Assembly (NCBI RefSeq): GCF_002567005.1
Contig: NZ_NUZU01000043.1
Span: 1-51,646 of the forward strand
DNA: 51,646 bases
Source of the DNA: Bacillus sp. AFS073361
GTDB lineage: Bacteria > Bacillota > Bacilli > Bacillales > Cytobacillaceae
Reading direction: 5' to 3'
This document shows, in pieces, positions 16,092 through 23,865 of this stretch (positions are counted from its first letter, which is position 1; each line of letters begins with the position of its first letter). Under the pieces are notes generated by a model. The model did not search any database and had not been told where the DNA came from. It saw nothing but the letters and a program-made list of their open reading frames with translations. A program made the translations under genes and the position numbers.

Positions 16092-16622
16092 CTAACGTCT
16101 GTATGTTAAATAACGTTCATACCAAATATCAATAAAATCTGGTGCAAATGGGCCATTCCGTTGCCGAATCCATTGAATCAGTTTTTCCACATTCCTTTTT
16201 AGGATTTGATCAATCGGATCTGGATAATTCATTTCACGGCGATGACGTTCATACTCATCTTCGTCTAGTAAATTAAAAGTCATATCTGGAAACACCTTAA
16301 TATCTAGATCATAATCAATATACTTTAGTGCTTCGCCATCAAAAATAAAAGGGGAACTGATATTACAGTAGTAATAAATACCATCCTCACGAATCATTCC
16401 AATTACGTTAAACCAGTATTGTGAATGGAAATAACAAATGGCAGGTTCTCTTGTTATCCATGTTCTTCCATCTGATTCTGTCACTAGTGTTCGGTCATTG
16501 CCTCCAATAACCAAATTCTGTGTCCCCTTTAATACAGTTGTTTCTTCCCAGACGCGATGGATGTGCCCATTGTGCTTATAGCTATGTATTTGCATTGGTT
16601 CACCTTCGATGGGTACGCCCAT
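16092..16622 (-). CDS. ygaC: Nucleoside tri-/diphosphate phosphatase, Ntdp family (DUF402; YgaC)
   Basis: This 176-residue cytoplasmic enzyme belongs to the UPF0374/DUF402 family. Its Staphylococcus member is a metal-dependent phosphatase of nucleoside tri- and diphosphates. The hallmark ICYFHSQYWFNVI and YYYCNISSPF strands and the acidic metal-binding stretch KYIDYDLDIKVFPD (about residues 100-113) are intact. The length is exactly typical. ATG 16622 follows AGGGGAG. It is monocistronic between ygaD and ygaB, each end marked by a hairpin terminator. The cellular role is not settled. Confidence 0.88.
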   Translation of the reverse strand: MGVPIEGEPMQIHSYKHNGHIHRVWEETTVLKGTQNLVIGGNDRTLVTESDGRTWITREPAICYFHSQYWFNVIGMIREDGIYYYCNISSPFIFDGEALKYIDYDLDIKVFPDMTFNLLDEDEYERHRREMNYPDPIDQILKRNVEKLIQWIRQRNGPFAPDFIDIWYERYLTYRR

Positions 16623-16751
16623 GTTTCTCCCCTACCTTCATTCCTGAACGCTTTGCAACCCTATTTAAACCGTTAGATAAATAATGACAAAAGGTAACAA
16701 AGTACAATTCCTATTTATTACTATTATTATAACGGTTGAGAACAGATTTTA

Positions 16752-16782
16752 AAACAAAAGAGCCATATTTCGATGGCTCTTT
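16752..16782 (-). terminator. ygaB terminator
   Basis: AAAGAGCCAT (16757-16766) and ATGGCTCTTT (16773-16782) form a perfect 10-bp stem with a six-base loop; TTTTGTTTT follows on the minus strand. Confidence 0.88.
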
Positions 16783-16825
16783 GTAAAAATTTGCGAATTT
16801 TTTAGGGAATTCTTTGTTTTTCCAC

Positions 16826-17083
16826 CTAAAAGGAAGGTGTTAAGTTCATTTCCCGATAGGAATTGATTACTTCTTCTGTCTGCTTTTCAAAAGTGGACTG
16901 GATCCCTTTTAACTCATCTTTCATCAGCCGGATCTCTGATTGGATACTTTCAAGATCCGTTGACTTGTGTAACATTTGAAGCTCTGCTTCGATTTGTTGA
17001 CAACGCTCAAGTTCTCCTTGAAGAAATAATAATTTCTCCATCGTTACCAATTGCTCGGAAACTAATCTGTTAAAATGATCCAT
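16826..17083 (-). CDS. ygaB: YgaB-like coiled-coil protein
   Basis: This 85-residue, almost entirely helical protein has strong heptad character (LLFLQGELERCQQIEAELQ and following) and no membrane segment. The start is ATG 17083 after GGTGAGGGAA. The frame continues 46 codons upstream into a palindromic repeat element, so the longer version is not used. It matches the YgaB family, whose function is unknown. It lies next to sspE as in B. subtilis. Confidence 0.75.
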   Translation of the reverse strand: MDHFNRLVSEQLVTMEKLLFLQGELERCQQIEAELQMLHKSTDLESIQSEIRLMKDELKGIQSTFEKQTEEVINSYREMNLTPSF

Positions 17084-17185
17084 TTCCCTCACCGCCTTCT
17101 TATTAGTTCCTAATATGTATTCTTGACCAAGTTGTATTCTCCTTTGAAAATTTATGTAGACATTAGAGAAGTTTTGTCGAAATTG

Positions 17186-17306
17186 AAAAGCGGAGGCGCC
17201 TTGAACAGGGGCGACAGGCATAAGACGAGCCGGCTTGAAGGTTGCTTTTTAACCTTCAGGACGGATTGGCTTATGACCCCGAGCCCCTAGGCGCTGGAGC
17301 TAGACA
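17186..17306. repeat. Palindromic extragenic repeat element (about 120 bp)
   Basis: A nested imperfect palindrome: GGCGCC/GGCGC, GGGGC/GCCCC, CATAAG/CTTATG and AAGGTT/AACCTT pair around a short T-rich centre at about 17245. It begins AAAAGCGGAGGCGCC and ends GGCGCTGGAGCTAGACA, which I recognise as a repeat family scattered through intergenic regions of Bacillaceae genomes. Degenerate relatives occur at 21219-21275 and 46625-46650. It has higher GC than its surroundings and carries no gene. Confidence 0.75.
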
Positions 17307-17330
17307 GTTTTCTAAGTACAATGACACAGA

Positions 17331-17366
17331 AAGAAGACACTCTATTCGAATCTAGAGTGTCTTCTT
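17331..17366. terminator. sspE terminator
   Basis: Perfect 14-bp stem, 17331-17344 with 17353-17366, loop of eight bases, starting ten bases after the sspE stop. Confidence 0.88.
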
Positions 17367-17381
17367 GGTTTTTAACTATTA

Positions 17382-17825
17382 TTAGCTTTGACCAAATTGG
17401 CCATTGCCTTGGTTTTTACGGGCTTGAGATTGTTGGTTTTGTTGTCTTACTTCTTGAGCATCTGTTTGGCTTGCAAATTCAGTTCCAAATTGGCCAGATG
17501 AGCCCTGAGAACCCTGAGCAAAACCAGATTGAGATCTTTGAGCAGATTGTTGGTTTTGTTGTCTTACTTCTTGAGCATCTGTTTGACTTGCAAATTCAGT
17601 TCCAAATTGGCCGGAAGAGCCTTGAGAACCCTGAGCAAAACCAGATTGAGATCTTTGAGCAGATTGTTGGTTTTGTTGTCTTACTTCAGCAGCATTTGTC
17701 TCGCTCGCAAATTCAGTTCCAAATGAGCCTTGGGACCCAGATTGAGATTGAGCGTTTTGTTGTCTTACTTCCTGGATGTTAGTTCCAGCTGAAGTTTTGT
17801 TTGGCTGTTGATTGAATTTTGCCAA
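17382..17825 (-). CDS. sspE: Gamma-type small acid-soluble spore protein SspE, triple-repeat form
   Basis: This protein of 147 residues is an amino-acid reserve in the spore core, degraded at germination by the GPR protease; it does not bind DNA. It is very rich in Gln, Ser, Asn and Gly. The start is TTG 17825 after GGAGGTGATTAAC. Three GTEFAS boxes, each followed by EVRQQNQQS, are present where B. subtilis SspE (about 84 residues) has two. Two of the repeats are nearly identical 39-residue units. The GPR cleavage site reads TEFASET once and TEFASQT twice. Expression in the forespore under sigma-G is expected. Confidence 0.93.
   Translation of the reverse strand: MAKFNQQPNKTSAGTNIQEVRQQNAQSQSGSQGSFGTEFASETNAAEVRQQNQQSAQRSQSGFAQGSQGSSGQFGTEFASQTDAQEVRQQNQQSAQRSQSGFAQGSQGSSGQFGTEFASQTDAQEVRQQNQQSQARKNQGNGQFGQS
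17429..17700 (-). repeat. 117-bp tandem repeats inside sspE
   Basis: The same sequence recurs at 17429, 17546 and 17663, exactly 117 bp (39 codons) apart. The first two copies differ at only a few bases, so at least one duplication is recent. The third is partial. Confidence 0.9.
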
Positions 17826-17834
17826 GTTAATCAC

Positions 17835-17868
17835 CTCCACGAATATAATGTAACCATGCTTCGTGGAG
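17835..17868 (-). promoter_or_regulatory. Inverted repeat overlapping the sspE ribosome site and possible sigma-G -10
   Basis: Nine-base arms CTCCACGAA (17835-17843 on the plus strand) and TTCGTGGAG (17860-17868) are perfectly complementary. One arm includes the GGAG of the ribosome site. Between them CATTATA (17844-17850, minus strand) fits the sigma-G -10 form, but no matching -35 was found. Confidence 0.45.
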
Positions 17869-17900
17869 ATTATCCGAAAAAAAATATTATTTAAAAATAA

Positions 17901-18650
17901 TTAAACGAGTAATGAAATTCCACCATCGATAATGATGGTCTGCCCCCTAATCATGCTCGATTCCTCTGATAAAAGGAACATCACACAATTTACCATATCC
18001 TCAATTTCCACCATTCGTCCTGCAGGAGTTTTTTCTTTTGCCTCTTGAAGCAGTTCTTCACGATTTGGAAAATGCTTTAATGCTTCCGTATCGACTGCGC
18101 CTCCTGAAACAGCATTAACGACGATATTTTTAGGAGCTAATTCAACCGCCAAATATCTTGTAAGTGCTTCTAAGGCCGCCTTTGAAACGCCAACGACCGT
18201 ATAATTTTCTAAATAGCGAATAGATCCCAGAGAACTAATGCTGACAATTTTACCACCGCCAGTTCGTTCCATTAATTTTGCAGCTTCCTGTGCACAAAAC
18301 AGCAAAGCTTTGCTATTAATATTTAAAGTCCAATCCCAGTGATTTTCTTCAAGTTCCATTACCGGCCGTTGTACGCCAGAGGCTGCATTATTTACAAACA
18401 CATCCAGACGTCCAAATTCTGCATCAATTTGGGTGAACATATCTCTTATTTTCGCCACGTCGCCGACGTTTGCTTTAACAACGAGTACTTTTCTACCTAA
18501 TGCCTCTATTTGCTCCGCTGTCTCTAGAGCTGATTTTTTGCTTCTAGCGTAATTTATGACAATATCGTATCCTGCTTCAGCTAATCGAAGAGCTGTCGCC
18601 TTACCGATACCCCTGCTGCTTCCAGTGATGAGTGCTACTTTTTGAGTCAT
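17901..18650 (-). CDS. fabL: Enoyl-ACP reductase III, FabL
   Basis: This 249-residue NADPH-dependent enzyme reduces the double bond in fatty acid elongation in the cytoplasm. The N-terminal TGSSRGIGKATA binds the cofactor and NNAASG follows the fourth strand. The catalytic pair is Y150 and K157 (Tyr-x6-Lys, as in enoyl-ACP reductases, not the Tyr-x3-Lys of ordinary short-chain dehydrogenases), in the FabL-typical LGSIRYLENYTVVGVSK stretch. The start chosen is ATG 18650 after GAAGGGAATAG; an upstream in-frame start at 18713 has no ribosome site. The position beside sspE matches B. subtilis ygaA/fabL. Confidence 0.93.
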   Translation of the reverse strand: MTQKVALITGSSRGIGKATALRLAEAGYDIVINYARSKKSALETAEQIEALGRKVLVVKANVGDVAKIRDMFTQIDAEFGRLDVFVNNAASGVQRPVMELEENHWDWTLNINSKALLFCAQEAAKLMERTGGGKIVSISSLGSIRYLENYTVVGVSKAALEALTRYLAVELAPKNIVVNAVSGGAVDTEALKHFPNREELLQEAKEKTPAGRMVEIEDMVNCVMFLLSEESSMIRGQTIIIDGGISLLV

Positions 18651-18762
18651 CAAACTATTCCCTTCTGTATCAAGTAATGTTTTTATTTTATCTTTTCCAC
18701 GAATAGAAGACAATTAATATTAAACAATAAGAGTAAATTACCTTGGAAAGGAAGAAGTGCTT

Positions 18763-18987
18763 ATGTATGTTGGACGTGATATGACCGAACTGTCAATGAT
18801 GGCCAAAGCGGATTGGAAAAGCAGTGAGCTTGCTTTTTTTCATCATTCTTTGCAGCAAATTGCTCCCTATTTAAATAGTGAGGGACAAACGATTCATCGT
18901 GAAATTATTGAGGAAATTGAAAGCCGGGGAGGCATTAATAGACAAGAGGCAGATTATACACATGGTACGAAAACAGTATACGATTGA
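18763..18987 (+). CDS. yfhS: YfhS-like small protein
   Basis: This 74-residue acidic soluble protein lies between fabL and mutY, where B. subtilis has yfhS, which is of similar length. ATG 18763 is eight bases after GGAAG; GTG 18757 is in frame but too close. It is mostly helical, with no cysteines and no membrane segment. I recognise the family by position and general sequence, and its function is unknown. Confidence 0.65.
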   Translation: MYVGRDMTELSMMAKADWKSSELAFFHHSLQQIAPYLNSEGQTIHREIIEEIESRGGINRQEADYTHGTKTVYD

Positions 18988-19011
18988 AAAAACGCCGCAT
19001 TTTGCGGCGTT
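18985..19011. terminator. Bidirectional terminator between yfhS and mutY
   Basis: AACGCCGCA (18991-18999) and TGCGGCGTT (19003-19011) form a perfect GC-rich stem; six T follow on the minus strand. The stem touches the mutY stop codon. Confidence 0.88.
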
Positions 19012-20111
19012 CATTCCTTTTGGCGTTCCAGATAAAGCTTAAGCATTTTTTGATAGGATACAGGGAAGGCAAATTCTTTCATTTCTTCTAATGAAACAAA
19101 CTTCCACTCGTCACTTTCCTGAAAATCAGATTGGAACACACCTGTATATACATTAATATTCCACACCAAATGAGAAAAAACATGTTCAAGCTGCCCAATA
19201 ATTTTTTCAAGTTTTACTTTTATCTTTAGGGATTGCTCAAATAATTCACTAATCTGCTCCCGATCATTTTGTAAGGGATGATGAATTTCAACATTAGGGA
19301 ACTCCCATAAATTTGCGAGCAAACCTGTTGCTGGCCGCTTGTGAATTAATACCATTCCATCACCATTTAATAGGATCGCGGCAGCTAGTTGAACATCTCG
19401 TGTCTTAGTTTTTTTGGTCTTTATCGGAAGTTCATTTTGAACTCCCTCTTCGAACGCTTGGCAATGCTCTCGAACAGGACATAATAAGCACGAAGGAGAG
19501 GTTGGTGTACAGATTAACGCTCCTAATTCCATTAAAGCTTGGTTAAAAGCGGATGGGTCATCGTGTGAAATCAATTCTCGAACTGCTTTTTCAAATATTT
19601 TTCGTGAGGAGGATTTGGCAATGTCTTCCCATATGGAGAGAACTCTTGAAAACACCCTCATTACATTTCCGTCCACGGCAGGTTCAGGAATCCCGTAAGC
19701 GATACTTAATATGGCACCTGCAGTATAGGGGCCCACACCTTTCAGCCCAGCGATTTGCTCTGGAGTATTTGGTACGATACCGCTATACTTCTCATTTACT
19801 TCCTTAACTGCTGATTGTAAGTTTCGTACCCTCGAATAATATCCGAGCCCTTCCCATGCCTTCAATACTTTATCTTCCTCCGCCTCTGCTAAATCCTCTA
19901 TGGTAGGAAACCACTCGATAAAACGATTAAAATAGGGAATGACTGTATCCACTCTTGTTTGCTGCAGCATGATTTCTGATACCCATATTTTATAAGGGTC
20001 TTGGTCTTTTCGCCAAGGTAAATCACGTTGTTCGTGTTTAAACCAGGTGATTAAGTCTGATTGAAAAGCAGATTTGTTGATTTTCTCTATATTCTTTAGT
20101 TCAATAATCAT
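19011..20111 (-). CDS. mutY: A/G-specific adenine DNA glycosylase MutY
   Basis: This 366-residue base-excision enzyme removes adenine mispaired with 8-oxoguanine. The catalytic E46 (SEIMLQQT) and D147 (VDGNV), the helix-hairpin-helix LKGVGPYTAG, and the 4Fe-4S ligands C201, C208, C211 and C217 (spacing x6, x2, x5) are all present. A C-terminal Nudix-like domain (about residues 235-360) recognises oxoguanine. ATG 20111 follows GGAGGAAC. The gene equals B. subtilis yfhQ and is divergent from yfhP. Confidence 0.95.
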   Translation of the reverse strand: MIIELKNIEKINKSAFQSDLITWFKHEQRDLPWRKDQDPYKIWVSEIMLQQTRVDTVIPYFNRFIEWFPTIEDLAEAEEDKVLKAWEGLGYYSRVRNLQSAVKEVNEKYSGIVPNTPEQIAGLKGVGPYTAGAILSIAYGIPEPAVDGNVMRVFSRVLSIWEDIAKSSSRKIFEKAVRELISHDDPSAFNQALMELGALICTPTSPSCLLCPVREHCQAFEEGVQNELPIKTKKTKTRDVQLAAAILLNGDGMVLIHKRPATGLLANLWEFPNVEIHHPLQNDREQISELFEQSLKIKVKLEKIIGQLEHVFSHLVWNINVYTGVFQSDFQESDEWKFVSLEEMKEFAFPVSYQKMLKLYLERQKE

Positions 20112-20237
20112 AACTTTTGTTCCTCCAGATGTAGTTAAACTGTGTGAAAAAAGGCATTATAATAAGTAATATATTTGTTTTACGTTAAATCACTGGAGCA
20201 TGTTTGACAAGAATTATATTTGAAGGAGGATTTCCTT

Positions 20238-21218
20238 TTGGATACAGGAACACACGTTGTTATGGGTATTGCTATAGGTGGTTTGGCAACTCTTGATCCT
20301 GTTGTCGCTAGCAGCCATGCCGCCACCACTAGTGTCTTAATTGCTACGATTGCCGGATCGCAAATACCTGATATTGATACGGTTTTAAAGTTGAAGAATA
20401 ATGCCATTTACATTCGCAATCATAGAGGCGTTACCCATTCCATTCCAGCTGTAATTTTGTGGCCGCTTCTCATAGTTGCCGTTATATATCCGTTTTTCAC
20501 TGGAGCTAATCTATTTCATTTATGGGCATGGACATTTGCAGCGGTCTTTATTCATGTATTTGTTGATATATTTAATGCTTATGGAACACAAGCACTCAGA
20601 CCCTTCTCTTCAAAATGGGTCGCCTTAGGAGTCATCAATACCTTTGACCCCGTTATCTTTGGAATTCATATTCTTGGAATCATTATTTGGGTATTAGGAG
20701 CTGATCCCGGCTATACCTTCTTAGTCATGTATGCCATCATTGTCGGATATTATATCATGCGCTTTAAGGCAAAACATCGTGTAATGGCTGAGATAAGAAA
20801 AAAAATACCGGATGCAACAGATATAATTATCGCACCAACAATGAGGTTCCATCAATGGAGAATTGCTGCCATGAATACGAAACAGTTTTTTGTAGGAAAG
20901 GCGATAAATAATGAAGTCGAGATATTAGATTACTTTAACCGAATTCCCGTCCCAAAGACCCCAGTAATTGAGGCAGCAAAGAAGGATAAGAATCTGTCAG
21001 CGTTTTTATCTTTTTCACCAGTCTATCGGTGGGAAGTGGATGAATACACCGATTTTTATGAAGTGCGCTTTATTGATTTACGTTACCGGAGCAATGGCCA
21101 TTATCCGTTTGTTGCTGTAGTTCAATTAGATTGCGACTTGAAACCGATTAGTTCCTATACTGGCTGGGTATTTAGTGAAAAGAAATTACGGAAAAAATTA
21201 AGCATCATTCCAAGTTAA
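20238..21218 (+). CDS. yfhP: YfhP, YdjM-family membrane-bound metal-dependent hydrolase
   Basis: This membrane protein of 326 residues starts at TTG 20238, eight bases after AAGGAGG. The YdjM/PF04307 hallmarks are GTHVVMG at the N-terminus, IPDID at about residue 50 and HRGVTHS at about 70, which would supply metal ligands. Four to five hydrophobic segments occupy about residues 80-190, and a soluble C-terminal domain follows. In B. subtilis YfhP is a repressor-like protein affecting yfhOP; substrate and activity are not established here. It lies next to mutY, as in B. subtilis. Confidence 0.8.
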   Translation: MDTGTHVVMGIAIGGLATLDPVVASSHAATTSVLIATIAGSQIPDIDTVLKLKNNAIYIRNHRGVTHSIPAVILWPLLIVAVIYPFFTGANLFHLWAWTFAAVFIHVFVDIFNAYGTQALRPFSSKWVALGVINTFDPVIFGIHILGIIIWVLGADPGYTFLVMYAIIVGYYIMRFKAKHRVMAEIRKKIPDATDIIIAPTMRFHQWRIAAMNTKQFFVGKAINNEVEILDYFNRIPVPKTPVIEAAKKDKNLSAFLSFSPVYRWEVDEYTDFYEVRFIDLRYRSNGHYPFVAVVQLDCDLKPISSYTGWVFSEKKLRKKLSIIPS

Positions 21219-21275
21219 AAAAGCGCAAGCGCCCTGGAAAGCGGCGTATGGCCTCCTCGAAAGCGCCAGCATCTT
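21219..21275. repeat. Degenerate copy of the palindromic repeat element
   Basis: AAAAAGCGCAAGCGCC followed by short GC-rich segments recalls the left end and middle of the element at 17186-17306, but it is truncated and diverged. It lies directly after the yfhP stop codon. Confidence 0.45.
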
Positions 21276-21283
21276 ATCAGTAA

Positions 21284-21315
21284 AAAAAGCGGTGACGAAA
21301 AGTCACTCGCTTTTT
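21284..21315. terminator. Bidirectional terminator between yfhP and yfhJ
   Basis: AAAAAGCG-GTGAC (21284-21296) pairs with GTCAC-T-CGCTTTTT (21302-21315) with a single bulged T and a five-base loop. Confidence 0.8.
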
Positions 21316-21591
21316 CTAGTTTGAGCTATTTTTTTCCTGCTTCAGAAAGTCCTTGTATTTTGGGTTGGTTGCCACAAATTCGTGTAACTTTTCCCCATAG
21401 TTTTCAATCCATTGCTTAACAATTCTCTCAGTCATGTCACTACCCTTATATTCTCTGCCTGCCTTTGCGTAGGTTGTTTCAAAATCTTCCCAAAGCAGTT
21501 CCACCCATGTCCTTGCTTGGTTATAGCTTAGTTGGTTATTTTTACTTAATAGCAGATTTGCTAATTCGTCATGGTAACTGTTCATGTTCAC
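21316..21591 (-). CDS. yfhJ: YfhJ-like protein (WVELL family)
   Basis: This 91-residue acidic helical protein carries the WVELLWEDFE motif that names its family (PF14043), at about residues 29-38. It starts at ATG 21591 after GAGGTGTGAAC. It is divergent from sspK, as in B. subtilis. Its function is unknown; the location among spore genes suggests, but does not show, a sporulation role. Confidence 0.82.
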   Translation of the reverse strand: MNMNSYHDELANLLLSKNNQLSYNQARTWVELLWEDFETTYAKAGREYKGSDMTERIVKQWIENYGEKLHEFVATNPKYKDFLKQEKNSSN

Positions 21592-21711
21592 ACCTCATTG
21601 GCAATTTCTTTTAACATAACCTAAATTAATAAAGCAGATACTAATGGTACGTGGTAAGCAATGAGAATGCTTTGCTTTTCACGTGCTCTCATTCCATTTT
21701 GGAGGTATAGC

Positions 21712-21888
21712 ATGAGAAATAAAGAAACTGGGTTCCCAAATCAAAATAACAATAAACTCGAGGGAGAACCTCGGGCTAAGGCAGAATATGCTTCAAAAAG
21801 AGCAGATGGCACGATTAATACTCATCCACAAGAGCGCATGCGTGCATCTGGAGAGCGCGACGACGAATCGCCGCAAGTGTATAAATAG
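21712..21888 (+). CDS. sspK: Small acid-soluble spore protein K
   Basis: This 58-residue forespore protein starts at ATG 21712 after TTGGAGG. The order RNK...GFPNQ...EGEP...YASKR...TNTHPQERMRASG-type blocks matches SspK, a minor spore protein of unknown role, and the C-terminal DDESPQVYK extends it slightly beyond the B. subtilis protein. Sigma-G control is expected, but no clear -35/-10 was identified. It ends in a hairpin terminator shared with yfhH. Confidence 0.88.
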   Translation: MRNKETGFPNQNNNKLEGEPRAKAEYASKRADGTINTHPQERMRASGERDDESPQVYK

Positions 21889-21910
21889 ATAGCCATTAAC
21901 ATTGTTAATA

Positions 21911-21949
21911 AAGACAAGCCAAAGATTTACTCTTTGGTTTGTCTTTTCA
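21911..21949. terminator. Terminator between sspK and yfhH
   Basis: Arms 21911-21925 and 21931-21945 form a 15-bp stem with a single G-T pair and five-base loop, with T's on the plus strand. Confidence 0.85.
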
Positions 21950-21955
21950 TTTTTT

Positions 21956-22273
21956 CTACTTTTTTAACAAAGAGATTGGCAAGGCCTCTTCATGGCCATC
22001 CCCCTTAAGACGATACCCCCATGCAAACACACCGTTTAGATAGTCAATTTTAAAATATTGGCCTGGACTACCCTCGATTTCATAAAGTTCTCCTGGTTTA
22101 AACTCATTTGGATTCATTAGGTATGCTTTTGCCATTTGAACCTTTCGTTCTAGAACTGCAAACTCACTTACCATTCCCATTTGTTCTGCTTTTCGTGCTT
22201 GCTCCTGAAGTATGCCAATTTCCTGACGTAATTCATGTTCTGTCATTGTACTATAGCGTTTGTCCTGCTGCAT
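21956..22273 (-). CDS. yfhH: YfhH family protein (DUF1811)
   Basis: This 105-residue protein has an N-terminal helical hairpin (about residues 10-50) and a small C-terminal beta domain (PGELYEIEGSPGQYFKIDYLNGVFAWGYRL), matching DUF1811 proteins with a known fold but no known function. ATG 22273 follows GGGAGTGAATGAATA. It is divergent from the short-chain dehydrogenase gene. In B. subtilis the gene also lies near recX. Confidence 0.85.
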   Translation of the reverse strand: MQQDKRYSTMTEHELRQEIGILQEQARKAEQMGMVSEFAVLERKVQMAKAYLMNPNEFKPGELYEIEGSPGQYFKIDYLNGVFAWGYRLKGDGHEEALPISLLKK

Positions 22274-22362
22274 TATTCATTCACTCCCTATTAATCCCTT
22301 TATTTTAGTATAGTAATTTTTATATAATTAATAAAGTTTGAAATCAATGAAGGAGATTAGAT

Positions 22363-23040
22363 ATGAAAACAATCATAATTACTGGGGCTGGTTCTGGATT
22401 AGGAAAAGAATTGGCACACCTTTTTTCACAGAAAGGTTATCATCTACTTCTTACTGGGAGGACGGTTGAAAAGTTAACATCTGCTAGGGATGAAATTGTT
22501 GCTAATGGGGGAAAGGCTGATATTCTGCTCTTAGATATTCAAAACGGCGATGATGTATCAAAAAAAGTAAAAGAAATAAGCCATACATATACAATTTCCG
22601 GATTAGTCAATAATGCAGGTGTTGGGCATTTCGGTCCATTTGTCGAAATAAATGAACAAGACATGGTAGAAATGATTAATACAAATGTTTTGGGTACTCT
22701 TTTGATGACCAAAGAAATTTTACCTTATTTACTTCAAACGACTGATGGAAGAATAATGAATATTATTTCGACTGCAGGTTTGCGCGGAAAAGTAAATGAA
22801 GCCGTCTATGCAGCAAGTAAATTTGCTGTTAGAGGCTTTACAGAAAGTTTGCAAAAGGAATATGAAGATCACAGCATTAAAATAAATGCCGTTTATATGG
22901 GCGGTATGGACACTCCATTTTGGGATCATACCGACCATGTCAAAGACCCTTCCCGTTTCCGTACTCCAAAAGAAATTGCAGAGATGATTATGGAACAAAT
23001 CGATCAGGACTCCATTATTATTGAAAGTAAAAAATCATGA
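22363..23040 (+). CDS. Short-chain dehydrogenase/reductase
   Basis: This 225-residue cytoplasmic oxidoreductase shows the classical SDR pattern: TGAGSGLGKE for the cofactor, NNAGVGHFG, the catalytic Ser in IISTAG, and YAASKFAV (Tyr-x3-Lys). TGR after the second strand (about residue 31) is compatible with NADP. ATG 22363 follows AGGAG. The substrate is unknown. Its last six bases overlap the 3' end of recX on the other strand, and a shared hairpin covers both stop codons. I do not recall this gene in the B. subtilis yfh cluster. Confidence 0.88.
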   Translation: MKTIIITGAGSGLGKELAHLFSQKGYHLLLTGRTVEKLTSARDEIVANGGKADILLLDIQNGDDVSKKVKEISHTYTISGLVNNAGVGHFGPFVEINEQDMVEMINTNVLGTLLMTKEILPYLLQTTDGRIMNIISTAGLRGKVNEAVYAASKFAVRGFTESLQKEYEDHSIKINAVYMGGMDTPFWDHTDHVKDPSRFRTPKEIAEMIMEQIDQDSIIIESKKS

Positions 23041-23060
23041 CTCTTCTTGGTCATGATTTT
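23031..23060. terminator. Bidirectional terminator inside overlapping SDR and recX 3' ends
   Basis: AAAATCATGA (23031-23040) and TCATGATTTT (23051-23060) are perfect ten-base arms around a ten-base loop. The hairpin includes both stop codons; T-runs flank it on both sides. Confidence 0.82.
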
Positions 23061-23865
23061 CCACTTCTCCAAGGTATGATTCAATCAGTTCCATTGGGAA
23101 GCCTTTTCGATATAAAGCTTGCTTCATCTTTTGTTGAAATTCAAAGCCGCTGAACTTACTATATTTTCGGAGTGCCTTCTCACCTTGAAATCTGATTGCC
23201 TTCATATCCTCATCAGCATCGTTGTTTACTGACGCTTCATTAACGGCAATATTAATGACATCGTATGAATAACCTTTTCTAAGCAACAGGTTCTCCAGCT
23301 TTTGTTTTTGGATTTTTAATGATTCTTTAGCTTTCTTTTCGTAAAACTTTCCGCTTATTTTTGCAGCCTTTTCAATTTGCTGCTCCAACGGATATTCCCC
23401 TAAGGCAAGCATGATTGTGCCTTCATCAATCCCTTTTTCCTTCAGTTCCATTTTGATGTTCGTTGGACCTTTGTCAGTAGTATTTGCTTGGGTTCGTACA
23501 TAAGCAAAGGCAAATTCCTCGTCATTTATGTATTTCAATGCGGATAGTTTATGGATAATTTCATTAATGACAGGTTCTTCTATTTCCTTTGAAGTAAGGT
23601 AATCCTTGATTTCTTTTTCAGACCTCATCCTTCTTGATAAATAATGGATGGCTTTGTTATATGCTTTACGTATGTCGTCTTGATACTGAATTTCCATAAA
23701 GGAGAAATCGTCAAGTTCCATCCCTTTTTTTAATTGGAATTTGATCAGAACATCACTATCGACACTGAAGGCGAATTCCTCTCCCTTCCCCTTGCCGTAA
23801 TCCATAAAAATATTAAAGCGATCCTGATTTTTTTGCTGAGTGGTGATCTTAGTAATCGTAGCCAT
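23035..23865 (-). CDS. recX: Recombination regulator RecX
   Basis: This 276-residue helical-repeat protein binds RecA filaments and modulates recombination. Three-helix RecX repeats are visible, for example AIHYLSRRMRSEKEIKDYL, with KIQKQKLENLLLRKGYSYDVI and MKQALYRKGFPMELIESYL later. ATG 23865 is preceded by GAGGTGA at eight bases; an in-frame GTG at 23874 sits inside that site. It is longer than enterobacterial RecX (about 160) and close to B. subtilis RecX (264), as usual for Bacillus. It lies divergent from yfhF. Confidence 0.92.
   Translation of the reverse strand: MATITKITTQQKNQDRFNIFMDYGKGKGEEFAFSVDSDVLIKFQLKKGMELDDFSFMEIQYQDDIRKAYNKAIHYLSRRMRSEKEIKDYLTSKEIEEPVINEIIHKLSALKYINDEEFAFAYVRTQANTTDKGPTNIKMELKEKGIDEGTIMLALGEYPLEQQIEKAAKISGKFYEKKAKESLKIQKQKLENLLLRKGYSYDVINIAVNEASVNNDADEDMKAIRFQGEKALRKYSKFSGFEFQQKMKQALYRKGFPMELIESYLGEVENHDQEES

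Noticed and set aside
17084..17221. Upstream extension of ygaB by 46 codons
   Set aside because: It runs into the palindromic repeat, and a good ribosome site supports ATG 17083.
17429..17700. Regularly spaced repeats that could suggest a CRISPR-like array
   Set aside because: The 117-bp period is 39 codons inside sspE and keeps the reading frame; there are no variable spacers.
17321..17782. Long plus-strand open frame opposite sspE
   Set aside because: It is the antisense of the repetitive sspE codons, has repetitive low-complexity composition and no ribosome site.
21659..21693. AATGAGA/TCTCATT inverted repeat upstream of sspK as an operator
   Set aside because: The arms are only seven bases with a 21-base loop, so chance cannot be excluded; no sigma-G promoter could be aligned with it.
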